Of a DNA stretch of 64,000 bases, positions 35,418 through 45,039 are shown piece by piece; within the stretch, counting starts at the first letter, position 1; each line of letters opens with the position of its first letter. Below the pieces are notes generated by a model. The model was not told the origin of the DNA and made no database searches. It worked only from the letters and a program-made list of their open reading frames with translations. The DNA comes from Treponema_B putidum (GTDB lineage Bacteria > Spirochaetota > Spirochaetia > Treponematales > Treponemataceae). The position numbers and the translations under genes were made by a program. The stretch lies in assembly GCF_007830595.1 (NCBI RefSeq), contig NZ_VLLD01000006.1. One strand, given 5' to 3'.

Positions 35418-36038
35418 ATGAAAGTATTGATTTTTGATAGAAAAATAGAAACTCTGGCTTTTTTATGTGAAAAGCTGGAAAATCATGGTATTATAACTAT
35501 TGCTGCAGAAAACGGCAGTAAATTTATATGTAATTATTTAAACAGTGAATTGGATGCAATTATAGTAGCCAAAAAAGAATTGGATCATTATGGTTTAAAT
35601 GTCTCTCAATTAATAAAAAAAATACACAAAGATATTACAATTTGCAGTTATCTTCATGAAAATTACCACAATATAACAAAAATCCACATATCAAGTTCTT
35701 CTAATACGTCCGAAATTATCAGAGGAAACGAAAAAACTCTTCAAGTTGTTCTTTCAAAATGTAAAAAAAGAGCTAATCTTAATAAAGACTATATTTATAG
35801 CTTACCTAAAAAATCAGGAATATTACTCAAACATTTAATAATCAACAAGGCAGGCGGCCTAAGCGACGAAGATATAAACATCATATTCTGGGGAGAAAAA
35901 AATCCTTTAAAGAAAAACAGCATTTATAATCATGTCTATAACTTAAAAAAATCATTAAAAAAAAGTTTTAATAACACATACACTATTCTCAAAACAAATA
36001 AGCGTTATAGACTGATAAAAATAAAAAAAGAGGCTTAA
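35418..36038 (+). CDS. Atypical response regulator: degenerate receiver plus OmpR-like winged helix
   Basis: The 206-residue protein has a receiver-like N-terminus (about 1-110). Asp7 is present, but the phospho-acceptor Asp expected after DAIIV is Ala51. The following KKELDHYG also lacks the usual Pro-x-x-Gly pattern. The C-terminus (about 120-206) looks like an OmpR/PhoB winged helix (SIYNHVYNLKKSLKKSF, then a hairpin with YRLIKI). The protein is Lys-rich. It is divergent from smc and convergent with cheY. A four-codon ORF (ATG at 35407, MKTL) overlaps its start. It probably regulates transcription without phosphorylation. Confidence 0.7.
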   Translation: MKVLIFDRKIETLAFLCEKLENHGIITIAAENGSKFICNYLNSELDAIIVAKKELDHYGLNVSQLIKKIHKDITICSYLHENYHNITKIHISSSSNTSEIIRGNEKTLQVVLSKCKKRANLNKDYIYSLPKKSGILLKHLIINKAGGLSDEDINIIFWGEKNPLKKNSIYNHVYNLKKSLKKSFNNTYTILKTNKRYRLIKIKKEA

Positions 36039-36058
36039 ATAATCATAGTCAAGCCTCT
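36029..36058. terminator. Terminator shared by convergent regulator and cheY genes
   Basis: Arms AGAGGCTT (36029-36036) and AAGCCTCT (36051-36058) are flanked by A-rich sequence on the left and TCTTTA on the right. The regulator's TAA overlaps the left arm. It could work in both directions. Confidence 0.7.
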
Positions 36059-36070
36059 CTTTAAATAAGG

Positions 36071-36511
36071 TTAGGAAATGCCTAAAACACCGGCAACACG
36101 CTCTAAAACCTTTTTACGGTCAAGCGGCTTTACGATATAGTTCTTTGCTCCAAGCAGGAGGGCTTTTTTTACAAGCTCTTCCTTTCCTAGAGCACTTATC
36201 ATAACTACTTTGGCATTTTTATCAAAGGCCATAATCTGCTCTAAAGCGGTCAGACCATCCATTTTAGGCATTGTAATATCCATTGTTACCAGGTCAACAT
36301 TGGGACATAACTCTTTATATTTTTCAACGCCCTCAAATCCGTCAACAGCCGTAGCAGCAACTTCATAGCCCTCACTAGTCAATATTTGTCCTATTTGCTT
36401 TGTAACAAATATAGAATCATCAACAACCAAAATTTTGTAAGGTGTTCCATCCGGTTTTTTCCCTTCAGGTGCCCTCTCGTTAATATTCGGAAAATCTTGT
36501 TTCGATATCAT
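36071..36511 (-). CDS. cheY: Chemotaxis response regulator CheY
   Basis: The 146-residue receiver has all key residues: Asp31/Asp32 in VVDDS, phospho-acceptor Asp78 in TMDITMPKMDG, a Ser in ISALGKEEL, and Lys128 in VKPL. An N-terminal extension of about 25 residues precedes the fold. It is the last gene of cheA, cheW-cheR, cheX, cheY, which is the known treponemal order. Phosphorylated CheY acts at the flagellar motor, and CheX removes the phosphate. AAGGAG lies before the ATG. Confidence 0.94.
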   Translation of the reverse strand: MISKQDFPNINERAPEGKKPDGTPYKILVVDDSIFVTKQIGQILTSEGYEVAATAVDGFEGVEKYKELCPNVDLVTMDITMPKMDGLTALEQIMAFDKNAKVVMISALGKEELVKKALLLGAKNYIVKPLDRKKVLERVAGVLGIS

Positions 36512-36532
36512 AATAAAACTCCTTTAATTTTC

Positions 36533-36997
36533 TTATACTCGGTCACGAATTGCGACGTTGATTTCTACTTTACCCTGAGGAGCAGTCATCGGCACAATTA
36601 AAGCTTCGATATCGTTATTGGATATCTTCATATTTTCACCCGTAAAAAGAGCCGGCGGAGTTAAGTCAAACTTAAATCCCAAATCATGAAGCTTTGTAAC
36701 AGCCTGCGCCGTAATAAGATTAGCTAATTCCGTGATTGTTGCCCTGGCAAGTTCATCAAATTCGGCCAACTCTTCATTATTCATAGCCGAAGCAATCTTC
36801 AAAGCCGTATCTAAAGTCATGTCAAATATAACACGCCCCTCTACATCGCCGGCAAGACCGACGATTGCAGCCACTCCCATAACCGGCATACATGTCGATT
36901 TTAGGTACAAATCTCCGCGTTTCACATCTTCACTTAAAACTTGTGAAAGGATATTGTACGCAGCTTCGCTAAACGGATTAATATACTCTACACGCAT
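36533..36997 (-). CDS. cheX: CheY-P phosphatase CheX
   Basis: The 154-residue protein matches CheX. The phosphatase motif ExxN is visible in ITELANLITAQA near residue 90, and an MGVAAIVGLAGDVEGRVIFD segment lies near 39. In spirochaetes CheX takes the place of CheZ in dephosphorylating CheY-P. It lies 21 bp before cheY and 23 bp after the CheW-CheR gene. AAGGAG precedes the ATG. Confidence 0.92.
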   Translation of the reverse strand: MRVEYINPFSEAAYNILSQVLSEDVKRGDLYLKSTCMPVMGVAAIVGLAGDVEGRVIFDMTLDTALKIASAMNNEELAEFDELARATITELANLITAQAVTKLHDLGFKFDLTPPALFTGENMKISNNDIEALIVPMTAPQGKVEINVAIRDRV

Positions 36998-37020
36998 TTA
37001 TTTCTCCTTATCCTTTATAT

Positions 37021-38361
37021 TTATTCTTTTGTAAAAATAACAATATCACCGGCACTGTTTCTAAGCCAACCATCCTGTTTAGGCATTGCTTCATTATGAC
37101 CTAGGATTATAAGGCCCGAATTCTTTAATTTTTCCCTAAACTCCTCTATAAGAGTTCTTTGAACATTGGGATTTAAAAAAGAAAGTACATCCCTTGCTAC
37201 AATTATGTCTATATCGGGAACGGAATTTTGATGAGAACAGTCATGATACTCAAAAAGAATCATATCTTTTATTTCTTTTGAGAATGTCAAACTGCCCGAA
37301 GCGGTCTTAGTAATATAGGATTCATAGATTCCCGACGCAATATCTTCAGGAACCGGAAGCATTGGAGCATTGGAAATAGCCAACAAATCAGAATCATTTG
37401 CAAAGATTTTTATATGTGCACGCGGATAACGCATTCTCAATAGAACGGCAAGGCTATAAGCCTCATATCCAGGTCCGCATCCTATGCACCACGCATTGAT
37501 TACGGCAGAAGTATTCTCGGGAAGCATTTTATAATAAGCATTTATATAGGCCTCGCTCCAAAAACTCTTTGTAAAAGGCGATAAGAAAGAAGATAAGAAA
37601 TCTCCCGCATCTTTTTCGGATTGAATCTGCAAATTTCCTGAAGTACGCATATCCTTCCATTCCAAATATCTTTCTTTTACCCAAGCTTCATTAATGGCAG
37701 AAACATAAAATTTACCCATAGCCGACAAGGTATCACCGATAAATTTTATATCCAGATTTTCAGCCGATTGATTTACCTGTGCTTTTACAGGTTCTTTTAC
37801 CGTACCGGCTGTAACAGGAGGCAAGGTTTCTTCAACTTTCTCTTTTTGACGTGAAGCAAATATCTTGTCTACATCAAGAAGAATGTACAAATGGCCTCCG
37901 TTTTCCACTACACCGTGAATATATTTAATATTTATATCACCGAAAATAGGATGGGGCGGCTGAATAGTACTGCTGGATACTCCGACAACCTTATCGATAA
38001 AATCTACTACCACTCCGAAGGTTTGATCCTGCACATTTATAATTACCATACTTTCAGGTTGATTTTTTTTACGGGCAGGTACGGGAATATTAAAGAAAAT
38101 ACGCAAATCAATTATAGGGATAATATCACCGCGCAAATTATATACACCCAGCACAAACGGAGAAGTATTGGGCACATAAGTAAAGTTTCCGGCCTTTGCT
38201 ATTTCCTTAACACGCATAATATCTATTGCATAATCCTTACCGGCAAGCGAAAAGGTTACCATCTTAAAATCAACAACAAGAACCTGTTCATGAAGAGAAT
38301 CGGCTTCGCCGCTGCTTATATCCGTATTTGTTTTTAATTTTAATTCTTTTGTTTCTTCCAT
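37021..38361 (-). CDS. CheW-CheR-like hybrid chemotaxis protein
   Basis: The 446-residue protein joins a CheW coupling domain (about 28-170, with YAIDIMRVKEI and GVYNLRGDIIPIIDLR) to a C-terminal CheR-type methyltransferase domain (about 205-446). The latter has a SAM-binding loop WCIGCGPGYEAYSLAVLLR and a DIIVARDVLSFLN segment. In CheR the loop is usually a GCSTGEEPYS-type sequence, so the GPGYEAYS here is altered and activity is uncertain. Hybrid CheW-CheR-like proteins are known in treponemes as part of the receptor array. The gene lies between cheA and cheX. Confidence 0.88.
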   Translation of the reverse strand: MEETKELKLKTNTDISSGEADSLHEQVLVVDFKMVTFSLAGKDYAIDIMRVKEIAKAGNFTYVPNTSPFVLGVYNLRGDIIPIIDLRIFFNIPVPARKKNQPESMVIINVQDQTFGVVVDFIDKVVGVSSSTIQPPHPIFGDINIKYIHGVVENGGHLYILLDVDKIFASRQKEKVEETLPPVTAGTVKEPVKAQVNQSAENLDIKFIGDTLSAMGKFYVSAINEAWVKERYLEWKDMRTSGNLQIQSEKDAGDFLSSFLSPFTKSFWSEAYINAYYKMLPENTSAVINAWCIGCGPGYEAYSLAVLLRMRYPRAHIKIFANDSDLLAISNAPMLPVPEDIASGIYESYITKTASGSLTFSKEIKDMILFEYHDCSHQNSVPDIDIIVARDVLSFLNPNVQRTLIEEFREKLKNSGLIILGHNEAMPKQDGWLRNSAGDIVIFTKE

Positions 38362-38378
38362 AACAAATCCTCCTCAAC

Positions 38379-40781
38379 CTACCAAATTGAAGCCTCACGG
38401 CGCTCTCTGGCCTGCATTTCCTGCTTTAACCCGAGCTCCAGCAATTGGGCAACATCTATAATCAATGAAACAGAGCCGTCACCCAAAATTGAGGCACCGG
38501 CAATTCCCGGAGAATTAGTAAATTGATCTTTTAGCGGTTTTATTACAACCGACTCTTCACCGATCAAGCTGTCCACCATCAAGCCTACTTTTTTTTCTTC
38601 GGTTCCTACAACTACTATATAATTATATCCGTCATCATCGGTTTCAGCCGATGTAATACCGAATAAGCGGTTAAGCCTTAGAAGGCTGTATACCTCATCC
38701 CGGACATTAAAAACTTCATAATTATCTATTCGGTTAATTTCACCTGGCTTTACCCTGTGGCTTTCAATAACGGAAGTAATCGGAATTGAGTAAACTTCAT
38801 CCCCTACCCTGATCAAAAGTCCCTGTATAATAGCCAGTGTCAACGGAAGTTTTATAATAAAACGGGTTCCTACATTAGGTTCCGATTCTACCATAACCGT
38901 TCCGTTTAGTTTTTCTATATGAGTCTTAACTACATCAAGCCCTACGCCTCGGCCGGATACACTGGAAATTGTTTTACTTGTAGAAAAACCGGGTGCAAAG
39001 ACAAGCTGAAAAGCTTCAACATCCGTAAGACTTTTATTCGGGTGTAAAATTCCTCTTTCAACAGCTTTTTGCTTTACGGCTTCGACATCAATTCCGTGTC
39101 CATCATCGGAAACCTCGATAACTATCATATTGCCTTCATTGCTTGCTTTAAGCAGAAGGATACCTTGTTCCGGCTTACCAAGGTTTTTTCTAACATCAGG
39201 AGATTCTATACCATGATCTAGAGAATTTCTTACACAGTGCATGATAGGATCGAGTAAGTCTTCAACAACCGACTTATCAAGTTCCGTATCTTCACCTTCA
39301 ATTACAAGTTGAACATTTTTATTCAGATCCCTTGATAAGTCTCTAACTACACGCGGAAAGCGGCTGAAAATCTGACTTATCGGAACCATTCGTATCTTCA
39401 TGACCCCTTCTTGAAGCTCGCCTGAAATGCGGCCGAGGTTTTGAGATGAGGATTTAAACTTTGTAACAGAGGCCTTCATTAAAGAGTCAAAATCGCCGAA
39501 CACATCTAAAAGGCTTGAATATTCGTTTAAAATATCTTGTTTTATGGAATTTATATCATAACCTTGCTGAATCTTTTCAAGATATTCAGGCATCTTATCC
39601 AATAATTTTCTTGTTTTGTCTTTATAAATAGTACTGGAATTTTGAAACTTATCATAGAGCTCCGCAAATTCAATAGTACTTTGATTTAAAGACGCCTTTG
39701 TTATAACGGTTTCACTGACCAAATTCAAAAGATAATCTATTCTGGTTGCATCTACACGTAAAATAGAACCTGAGGAGTGGCCGCTTCCCTGCGAACTTGC
39801 CTGAGGCTGTTTTTTCTCGGGCTTTTCGGCAGATTTAGCAACGGATTCTTTATGTTCTTCTGCTGCTTGTTCTTCAGGTATTTTCGATTCGGAAGCTTTT
39901 GGTGATGATGCCTGCACCGGTGCAGGCTGAGGCTGTTCTTTTACTTGCATTTCTTCCTTAAGTTGAAGCTTTTCCGCACTTACAGAAAGAGTAACGTCCC
40001 CTATAAAAGCCGCCTTTTCCAATATGTTTTTGTCTGAAGACGAAGATAAAAAATAAATTACCGTTTCATGAAATTCATCTTCATATAAGGCATCAAAATC
40101 CGGAACAGTCTTTAGGACACTTCCATAATCCTTTAAAGCTGCAAAAACTTGAATGCCTCCTACGGAATTCATTAAATTAGACTCATCAAATTTTACTATA
40201 ACGGCGTATAGCTCCTCTCCCTTTTTGACGGTTTCTGCCAGCTCAAGAATCTCATACTCGGAAAAATAATCGCTAATCTTCAAACTTGAAACAGGGTCAT
40301 TCTGTTTCAAAGACACAGCCGGCTGAGACGATGCAGGCATCTGCTTTTTAGGCGCAGAAGTCTTTGACGCTTTTTTATCAGCTTTTTGAGGAATATAGGA
40401 ACGAAGTTGGTTTACAATACCGGATACATCATCCGAATAAACCGAACCAGATGCCCTGGCGTCAAGCATAAGTTTTATTATATCTATAGACTTTAATAGA
40501 AGGTCAACAGTTTCCTCTGATACCTTAACAGCGCCGCTTCTAATCTCATCGAGCAGGTCTTCCATAGCATGCGTAAACTGAGACAATTCAGTCATTTCCA
40601 CAGTAGCAGAGCCGCCTTTTAAGGTATGAGCAGCCCTGAATATCTCATCTATCGCATTTCTATCCTCAGGATTTTGCTCTATAACCAAAACATTACTTTC
40701 CAGTACTTCAACTTGCTGTTCGGCTTCACTGAAGAAGTCTTTTAAGAGTTCTTCGTTATTTATGTCAAGATAATCACTCAT
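38379..40781 (-). CDS. cheA: Chemotaxis histidine kinase CheA
   Basis: I choose the ATG at 40781 (MSDYLDINNEELL), giving 800 residues; the frame also has an ATG at 40790. Domains: P1 HPt (about 1-110) with phospho-His52 in AAHTLKGG; a linker with a P2-like region; P3 dimerisation; P4 ATPase with the N-box MHCVRNSLDHGIE, G1 VSDDGHGID and GRGVGLDVVK; and a CheW-like P5 at the end. It heads the che operon, and its promoter places the transcription start at the ATG. No Shine-Dalgarno is seen. Confidence 0.94.
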   Translation of the reverse strand: MSDYLDINNEELLKDFFSEAEQQVEVLESNVLVIEQNPEDRNAIDEIFRAAHTLKGGSATVEMTELSQFTHAMEDLLDEIRSGAVKVSEETVDLLLKSIDIIKLMLDARASGSVYSDDVSGIVNQLRSYIPQKADKKASKTSAPKKQMPASSQPAVSLKQNDPVSSLKISDYFSEYEILELAETVKKGEELYAVIVKFDESNLMNSVGGIQVFAALKDYGSVLKTVPDFDALYEDEFHETVIYFLSSSSDKNILEKAAFIGDVTLSVSAEKLQLKEEMQVKEQPQPAPVQASSPKASESKIPEEQAAEEHKESVAKSAEKPEKKQPQASSQGSGHSSGSILRVDATRIDYLLNLVSETVITKASLNQSTIEFAELYDKFQNSSTIYKDKTRKLLDKMPEYLEKIQQGYDINSIKQDILNEYSSLLDVFGDFDSLMKASVTKFKSSSQNLGRISGELQEGVMKIRMVPISQIFSRFPRVVRDLSRDLNKNVQLVIEGEDTELDKSVVEDLLDPIMHCVRNSLDHGIESPDVRKNLGKPEQGILLLKASNEGNMIVIEVSDDGHGIDVEAVKQKAVERGILHPNKSLTDVEAFQLVFAPGFSTSKTISSVSGRGVGLDVVKTHIEKLNGTVMVESEPNVGTRFIIKLPLTLAIIQGLLIRVGDEVYSIPITSVIESHRVKPGEINRIDNYEVFNVRDEVYSLLRLNRLFGITSAETDDDGYNYIVVVGTEEKKVGLMVDSLIGEESVVIKPLKDQFTNSPGIAGASILGDGSVSLIIDVAQLLELGLKQEMQARERREASIW

Positions 40782-40788
40782 ATAATAC

Positions 40789-40816
40789 ATTCTATACTAT
40801 TTACAATATTAGTCAA
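40789..40816 (-). promoter_or_regulatory. Candidate promoter of the che operon, leaderless at cheA
   Basis: On the minus strand TTGACT (40811-40816) and TAGAAT (40789-40794) are 16 bp apart. The expected transcription start is about 40781-40783, the cheA ATG itself. If right, the operon is made from a sigma-70 promoter, not sigma-28. Confidence 0.55.
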
Positions 40817-40913
40817 GAAGAAAATCGCTTTTTTTTTACTTTATTTTATTTATAAGAGCTTTTTTTTTAACTTAGCTAGATTTTTTTTAATTTTTATTGT
40901 AAAATATACGGGT

Positions 40914-42071
40914 ATGAGTATAAAAAATAAAAAAATAAAATTTTTATTGACCATATTTTTAATAAATGGGCATCTTATTTTTGCACAAAATTTTTCGGTT
41001 CCTTATTTTGAAAATACGAATATTTTATATGGGCTTAATGATTCTCCTTATGTAACAGGCAATTCTTTATTGACATGTAAACTGAGGATTGAACCGTCTC
41101 ACATACTCTATTTTGATATGGACATTGATGCAAATATCGATAAACTTTTCAGCTTCTTTTCTTCGGTTGAAGATCCTAAATTAAATGGAAATTTCCGCTT
41201 TAAAGGGGCTTCTATTAATTTTCCTCAAATAAAAAATAAGCCCATTTCTTTAGGTATTTTTACCGGCATTTACGATACATTGGGTTCGGATTCCATTTTG
41301 CAGGAACATCTTAAAATTAAGATGCCAGATCCCGAATTTAGAAAATACTATCCTGTATCTGCTTTCCGTCCGCAGAATTTTGTTAAAGGAACGGGTGCCG
41401 GTGTTTACGGAACTTTTTCTTCAGGGTTTTATATGGGAGCATACATATCTTGGAATGAAAAATTAAAAGATGATTTAAAAATAAACTCGGATTTTAGAAT
41501 GGGTGGAGCATTCGGTTTATTTGCTTTTGATTTTTTTGCAGGAGCTGCATTTCCGATGAATGTTTCTAAAACAAAACTAAGAACGGGAATTGCGGCTCTT
41601 TTTCAGGCAGATGATGATTATGATTTTTTTACGGAAGCCGGCGTAGCGGAGATAAAGCTTGAAAAAATGGATATAAAAGATTTTACTTCAAACTTTTATG
41701 CATCATTTGAAGCAAGAATAAAAAAAGACTTTTTTAACTCAGCTATAGCATGTTTTGTTTCTCCTATTTTTTTACTGCCTCAAAGTATTCAGCATCCATC
41801 ATTAAAAGATTCCTTCTTTACGGGTATAAGCACAAATATAAGTTTTGGAAATATTGAAACATATAATATGCAGGGCGGGCTGTTTATTATGGGCTCTTTA
41901 AATCCATTAAAACCCACATTAATCACCCCTTTTTCTCTTTTAATAAGTCCTTTCTATACTGTAAAAATTAAAAATTTAGAATTGGATTTTCGTTTTCCTA
42001 TAAATCCTTTAAGTTATAATGAAACTGCAAAAATAATTTCAGGACAAATATCAATAAAGGCGGTGTACTAA
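40914..42071 (+). CDS. Predicted outer-membrane beta-barrel protein (first of pair)
   Basis: The 385-residue protein has a signal peptide (about 1-25, ending FAQ). The mature part alternates polar and hydrophobic residues in many short strands rich in Gly and aromatics, and ends in Tyr, as beta-barrel proteins do. I do not recognise a named family. Its TAA shares a base with the ATG of the next gene (TAATG), so the two are coupled. It has no Shine-Dalgarno; a TAAAAT box at 40900-40905 lies 8 nt before the ATG. It is divergent from cheA. Confidence 0.65.
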   Translation: MSIKNKKIKFLLTIFLINGHLIFAQNFSVPYFENTNILYGLNDSPYVTGNSLLTCKLRIEPSHILYFDMDIDANIDKLFSFFSSVEDPKLNGNFRFKGASINFPQIKNKPISLGIFTGIYDTLGSDSILQEHLKIKMPDPEFRKYYPVSAFRPQNFVKGTGAGVYGTFSSGFYMGAYISWNEKLKDDLKINSDFRMGGAFGLFAFDFFAGAAFPMNVSKTKLRTGIAALFQADDDYDFFTEAGVAEIKLEKMDIKDFTSNFYASFEARIKKDFFNSAIACFVSPIFLLPQSIQHPSLKDSFFTGISTNISFGNIETYNMQGGLFIMGSLNPLKPTLITPFSLLISPFYTVKIKNLELDFRFPINPLSYNETAKIISGQISIKAVY

Positions 42072-42922
42072 TGAATTTGTTTAAACATATGTTAAGCATT
42101 GTAATTTTTTTTACATGCATAAGCAGTGTGTTTTCCCTTGATATTGAAACATCAATAAGCTCAGGGAATACACATTTTAATTCTTACGGCAGTGCGGGAA
42201 CAATGCCCGATTTCGGTTTTAAGTTGATTTTAAATGAAAATCTGGGTAAAAATGTAAACGGAACACTATCTATTCAAAGAGATTTAGGTATCGGCAACTC
42301 AATTTGGGGAAGAATTGCCTATACAACCGATATGATAAATATATCGATAGGCCCAACTTTGAGCGTATTTAATGCAGGATTTGACAATAAAAATGTAAGC
42401 ACGATCTTTCAGCCGGGTTTGGGAACCTCCCTATCTTTTAAATTACCTATAGGATTCTTTACATCATTGGATACGAATTTTTCGATTCCCGTAAACACGG
42501 CGACAACCAAAAATGTATACTTGCAAGACGGATTGTTCGACATAGGTTGGAGATTTCCAAACATAATTGCATCCATAAAAATCTCTCAAAAAAATAAAAG
42601 CATTGTTGAGGCTGCGCAAGAAACCCATATTTCAATAACTGATTTAGGTTTCTATACATTATCATACTCAAAACCTTCCCGAATAAAAATTCCTGTAAAT
42701 ATAATTTGTAGAATAAATCATTTTCAAAAAACAGGCTCACTAAATGAAAAAATAGCTAATATTATATTGGAAACGGGCATAAGTCATGCCATATCAGGTG
42801 ATATTGAGTGGTTTTCAAATTTCGGTGCTTCGGTATTTTCTTTTTCTTTCACGCAAAAAGGAAGCCCTATTAAAAAGTTTTTTTTCAGTGCGGAAGCAGG
42901 TGTAAGATTTATTATACAATAG
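42071..42922 (+). CDS. Predicted outer-membrane beta-barrel protein (second of pair)
   Basis: The 283-residue protein has a signal peptide (about 1-22, SSVFSLD) and a body of amphipathic strands with many Gly, Ser, Phe and Ile, ending in GVRFIIQ. It is translationally coupled to the barrel-like gene upstream. Together they may form a paralogous or interacting pair of treponemal outer-membrane proteins. No family was recognised, and the barrel assignment is from strand pattern only. Confidence 0.6.
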   Translation: MNLFKHMLSIVIFFTCISSVFSLDIETSISSGNTHFNSYGSAGTMPDFGFKLILNENLGKNVNGTLSIQRDLGIGNSIWGRIAYTTDMINISIGPTLSVFNAGFDNKNVSTIFQPGLGTSLSFKLPIGFFTSLDTNFSIPVNTATTKNVYLQDGLFDIGWRFPNIIASIKISQKNKSIVEAAQETHISITDLGFYTLSYSKPSRIKIPVNIICRINHFQKTGSLNEKIANIILETGISHAISGDIEWFSNFGASVFSFSFTQKGSPIKKFFFSAEAGVRFIIQ

Positions 42923-42986
42923 GATATCTTAAAAACTAAAACTTTGAGAGTATAGCTTTAACTTGTAAAAATCACTTTAAACAAAG

Positions 42987-43015
42987 TTGACATAGAACCT
43001 AATATGGGTTAATAT
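42987..43015 (+). promoter_or_regulatory. Sigma-70 promoter of gap
   Basis: TTGACA (42987-42992) and TAATAT (43010-43015) are 17 bp apart. The leader of about 22 nt carries AAGGAG at 43032-43037, unlike the leaderless candidates in this window. Confidence 0.65.
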
Positions 43016-43043
43016 AGAAAAAATAAAAAATAAGGAGTTTTTT

Positions 43044-44093
43044 ATGAAAATAGCTATCAACGGATTCGGAAGAATCGGAAGGCTTGTTTTTCAAGCTTTG
43101 GTAAATCAAAATTTGCTTGGAAAGGACAAATTCGATGTTGTTGCAGTTGTCGATCTTTCAACGGATGCAAAATATTTTGCTTATCAATTAAAATATGACT
43201 CGGTACAAGGCAAAATGGATGCAAAAATAAGCACTGAAGGAGATGATGTCCTTGTAGTAAACGGTCATAAAATTAAGTGTATATCGGGAAAGGGATTAAC
43301 TCCTGCACAATTACCGTGGAAGGAACTCGGAATCGAGGTAGTAATCGAAAGCACAGGCATTTATACAAACGAAAAAGCCTATGAACACCTTGAAGCCGGA
43401 GCAAAAAAGGTTATTATCTCCGCTCCCGGAAAAAGCAAGGATCCTTCAAAACCTATTAAAACATTTGTTATGGGTGTCAATGAAAACGAGTATAAGGCAT
43501 CAGAGCATCATGTAGTTTCAAATGCAAGCTGTACGACAAACTGCTTAGCTCCCGTAGTTCATGTTCTTTTAAAAGAAGGCTTCGGCATTGAAACAGGTCT
43601 TATGACAACTATTCACGCCTACACGGCAACTCAAAAAACAGTAGACGGTGTTTCTCTCAAAGACTGGAGAGGCGGACGGGCAGCAGCAGTAAACATTATT
43701 CCCTCAACGACAGGGGCTGCAAAGGCTGTAGGAGAAGTTCTTCCGACTACAAAGGGAAAACTGACAGGTATGTCCTTTAGAGTTCCTACTCCTACAGGTT
43801 CCGTTGTGGACTTAACAATCCGCACCGAAAAAGATACTTCCATTGAGGAAATTGATAAGGCTATCAAGAAAGCCTCAGAAAGCTATCTAAAGGGTGTTTT
43901 GGCATACTGTGATGAAGAAGTCGTTTCTACCGATATTATTCACGATCCTCATTCTTCAATCTATGACAGCAAGGCAACTTTACAAAACAACCTGCCGGGT
44001 GAAAAGAGATTTTTTAAACTTGTTTCATGGTATGATAATGAGTGGGGTTATTCCAACAGAGTAATAGATTTACTTAAATTTATAACAAAGTAA
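43044..44093 (+). CDS. gap: Glyceraldehyde-3-phosphate dehydrogenase, type I
   Basis: The 349-residue glycolytic enzyme oxidises glyceraldehyde 3-phosphate with NAD and phosphate. The N-terminal INGFGRIGR is the dinucleotide-binding start, the active-site Cys is in SNASCTTNCLAP near residue 160, and the C-terminus has SWYDNEWGYSNRV. A strong AAGGAG and promoter precede it and a terminator follows, so it is probably monocistronic. Confidence 0.96.
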   Translation: MKIAINGFGRIGRLVFQALVNQNLLGKDKFDVVAVVDLSTDAKYFAYQLKYDSVQGKMDAKISTEGDDVLVVNGHKIKCISGKGLTPAQLPWKELGIEVVIESTGIYTNEKAYEHLEAGAKKVIISAPGKSKDPSKPIKTFVMGVNENEYKASEHHVVSNASCTTNCLAPVVHVLLKEGFGIETGLMTTIHAYTATQKTVDGVSLKDWRGGRAAAVNIIPSTTGAAKAVGEVLPTTKGKLTGMSFRVPTPTGSVVDLTIRTEKDTSIEEIDKAIKKASESYLKGVLAYCDEEVVSTDIIHDPHSSIYDSKATLQNNLPGEKRFFKLVSWYDNEWGYSNRVIDLLKFITK

Positions 44094-44116
44094 AATTCGA
44101 TTTAAGTAAAATAAAA

Positions 44117-44164
44117 AAGCCCTTGCAGTTTTTGCTTAAACTAGAGCTTAAGATGCAAGGGCTT
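44117..44164. terminator. Terminator between gap and yebC
   Basis: Arms AAGCCCTTGCA (44117-44127) and TGCAAGGGCTT (44154-44164) flank a 26-nt loop, with T-rich sequence on the right and A-rich on the left. It can serve gap and, in the other direction, yebC. Confidence 0.75.
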
Positions 44165-44203
44165 TTCTTTTAGACAAGAGGCTGTCCAAAATATTTTCAA
44201 ACA

Positions 44204-44947
44204 TTATTCCGGCATTTCAAAACCTTCAGGGATTTCTATATTTGAGGAAACGGTCTGAACATCATCGTCTTCTTCCAACCTATCGATCATTTTTAAGGCT
44301 TTTTGAGTTGTGTCGGCATCCAAAGCTACATAGGTATCCGGAACCATTGAAACGGAAGCAGAGACCGATTCAAAACCTTTTTCCTGTAATGCTTCCAAAA
44401 CCGAAGCAAACTCGTTAGGATCGGTTGTTACGGTAATAACACCGTCTTCAGTTGCAATGTCTTCGGCTCCCGCCTCAAGAGCGGCTTCCATAATTGCTTC
44501 TTCACTTACCGCCTCTGCATCATACTCTATAACACCTTTTCGGTTAAACATATAAGCTACGGAACCTGTTGCTCCAAGGTTGCCGCCGCTCTTTGTAAAA
44601 ATATTTCGAACACTGGCTGCTGTTCTGTTTTTGTTGTCCGTTAAAACTTCAACCAAAACGGCAACTCCGCCGGGGCCGTAGCCTTCATACAAAAGCTCCT
44701 CATAGTTTACAGCTCCAAGCTCTCCTGTACCCTTCTTAATTGCTCTTTCTATGTTGTCTTTAGGCATGTTTGCAGCACGAGCTTTTAAAACAGCTGTTCT
44801 AAGTCTTGGGTTAGTGGCCGGATCTCCGCCTCCCATCTTTGCAGCAATTGAAATTTCTTTGATAAATTTAGTAAACAGCTGACCTCTTTTAGCATCAGCT
44901 GCGCCCTTGGCATGTTTAATTGTCGCCCATTTACTATGTCCTGACAT
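44204..44947 (-). CDS. yebC: YebC/PmpR-family protein
   Basis: The 247-residue protein begins MSGHSKWATIKHAKGAADAKRG, the hallmark of YebC/PmpR. Members act as transcription regulators (PmpR) or help ribosomes through polyproline stretches; which applies here is not known. The YEGYGPGGVAVLVEVLTDNKNRT segment near residue 85 is also typical. AAGGAG precedes the ATG. It is convergent with gap and shares its terminator. Confidence 0.95.
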   Translation of the reverse strand: MSGHSKWATIKHAKGAADAKRGQLFTKFIKEISIAAKMGGGDPATNPRLRTAVLKARAANMPKDNIERAIKKGTGELGAVNYEELLYEGYGPGGVAVLVEVLTDNKNRTAASVRNIFTKSGGNLGATGSVAYMFNRKGVIEYDAEAVSEEAIMEAALEAGAEDIATEDGVITVTTDPNEFASVLEALQEKGFESVSASVSMVPDTYVALDADTTQKALKMIDRLEEDDDVQTVSSNIEIPEGFEMPE

Positions 44948-45039
44948 GAAAACTCCTTACTCTCTTTCTAAAAAAAATAGATTTTAATATTACACAAAAA
45001 GACAAAATATGTCAATGGAGCCATGAAAAAAAACACTAC

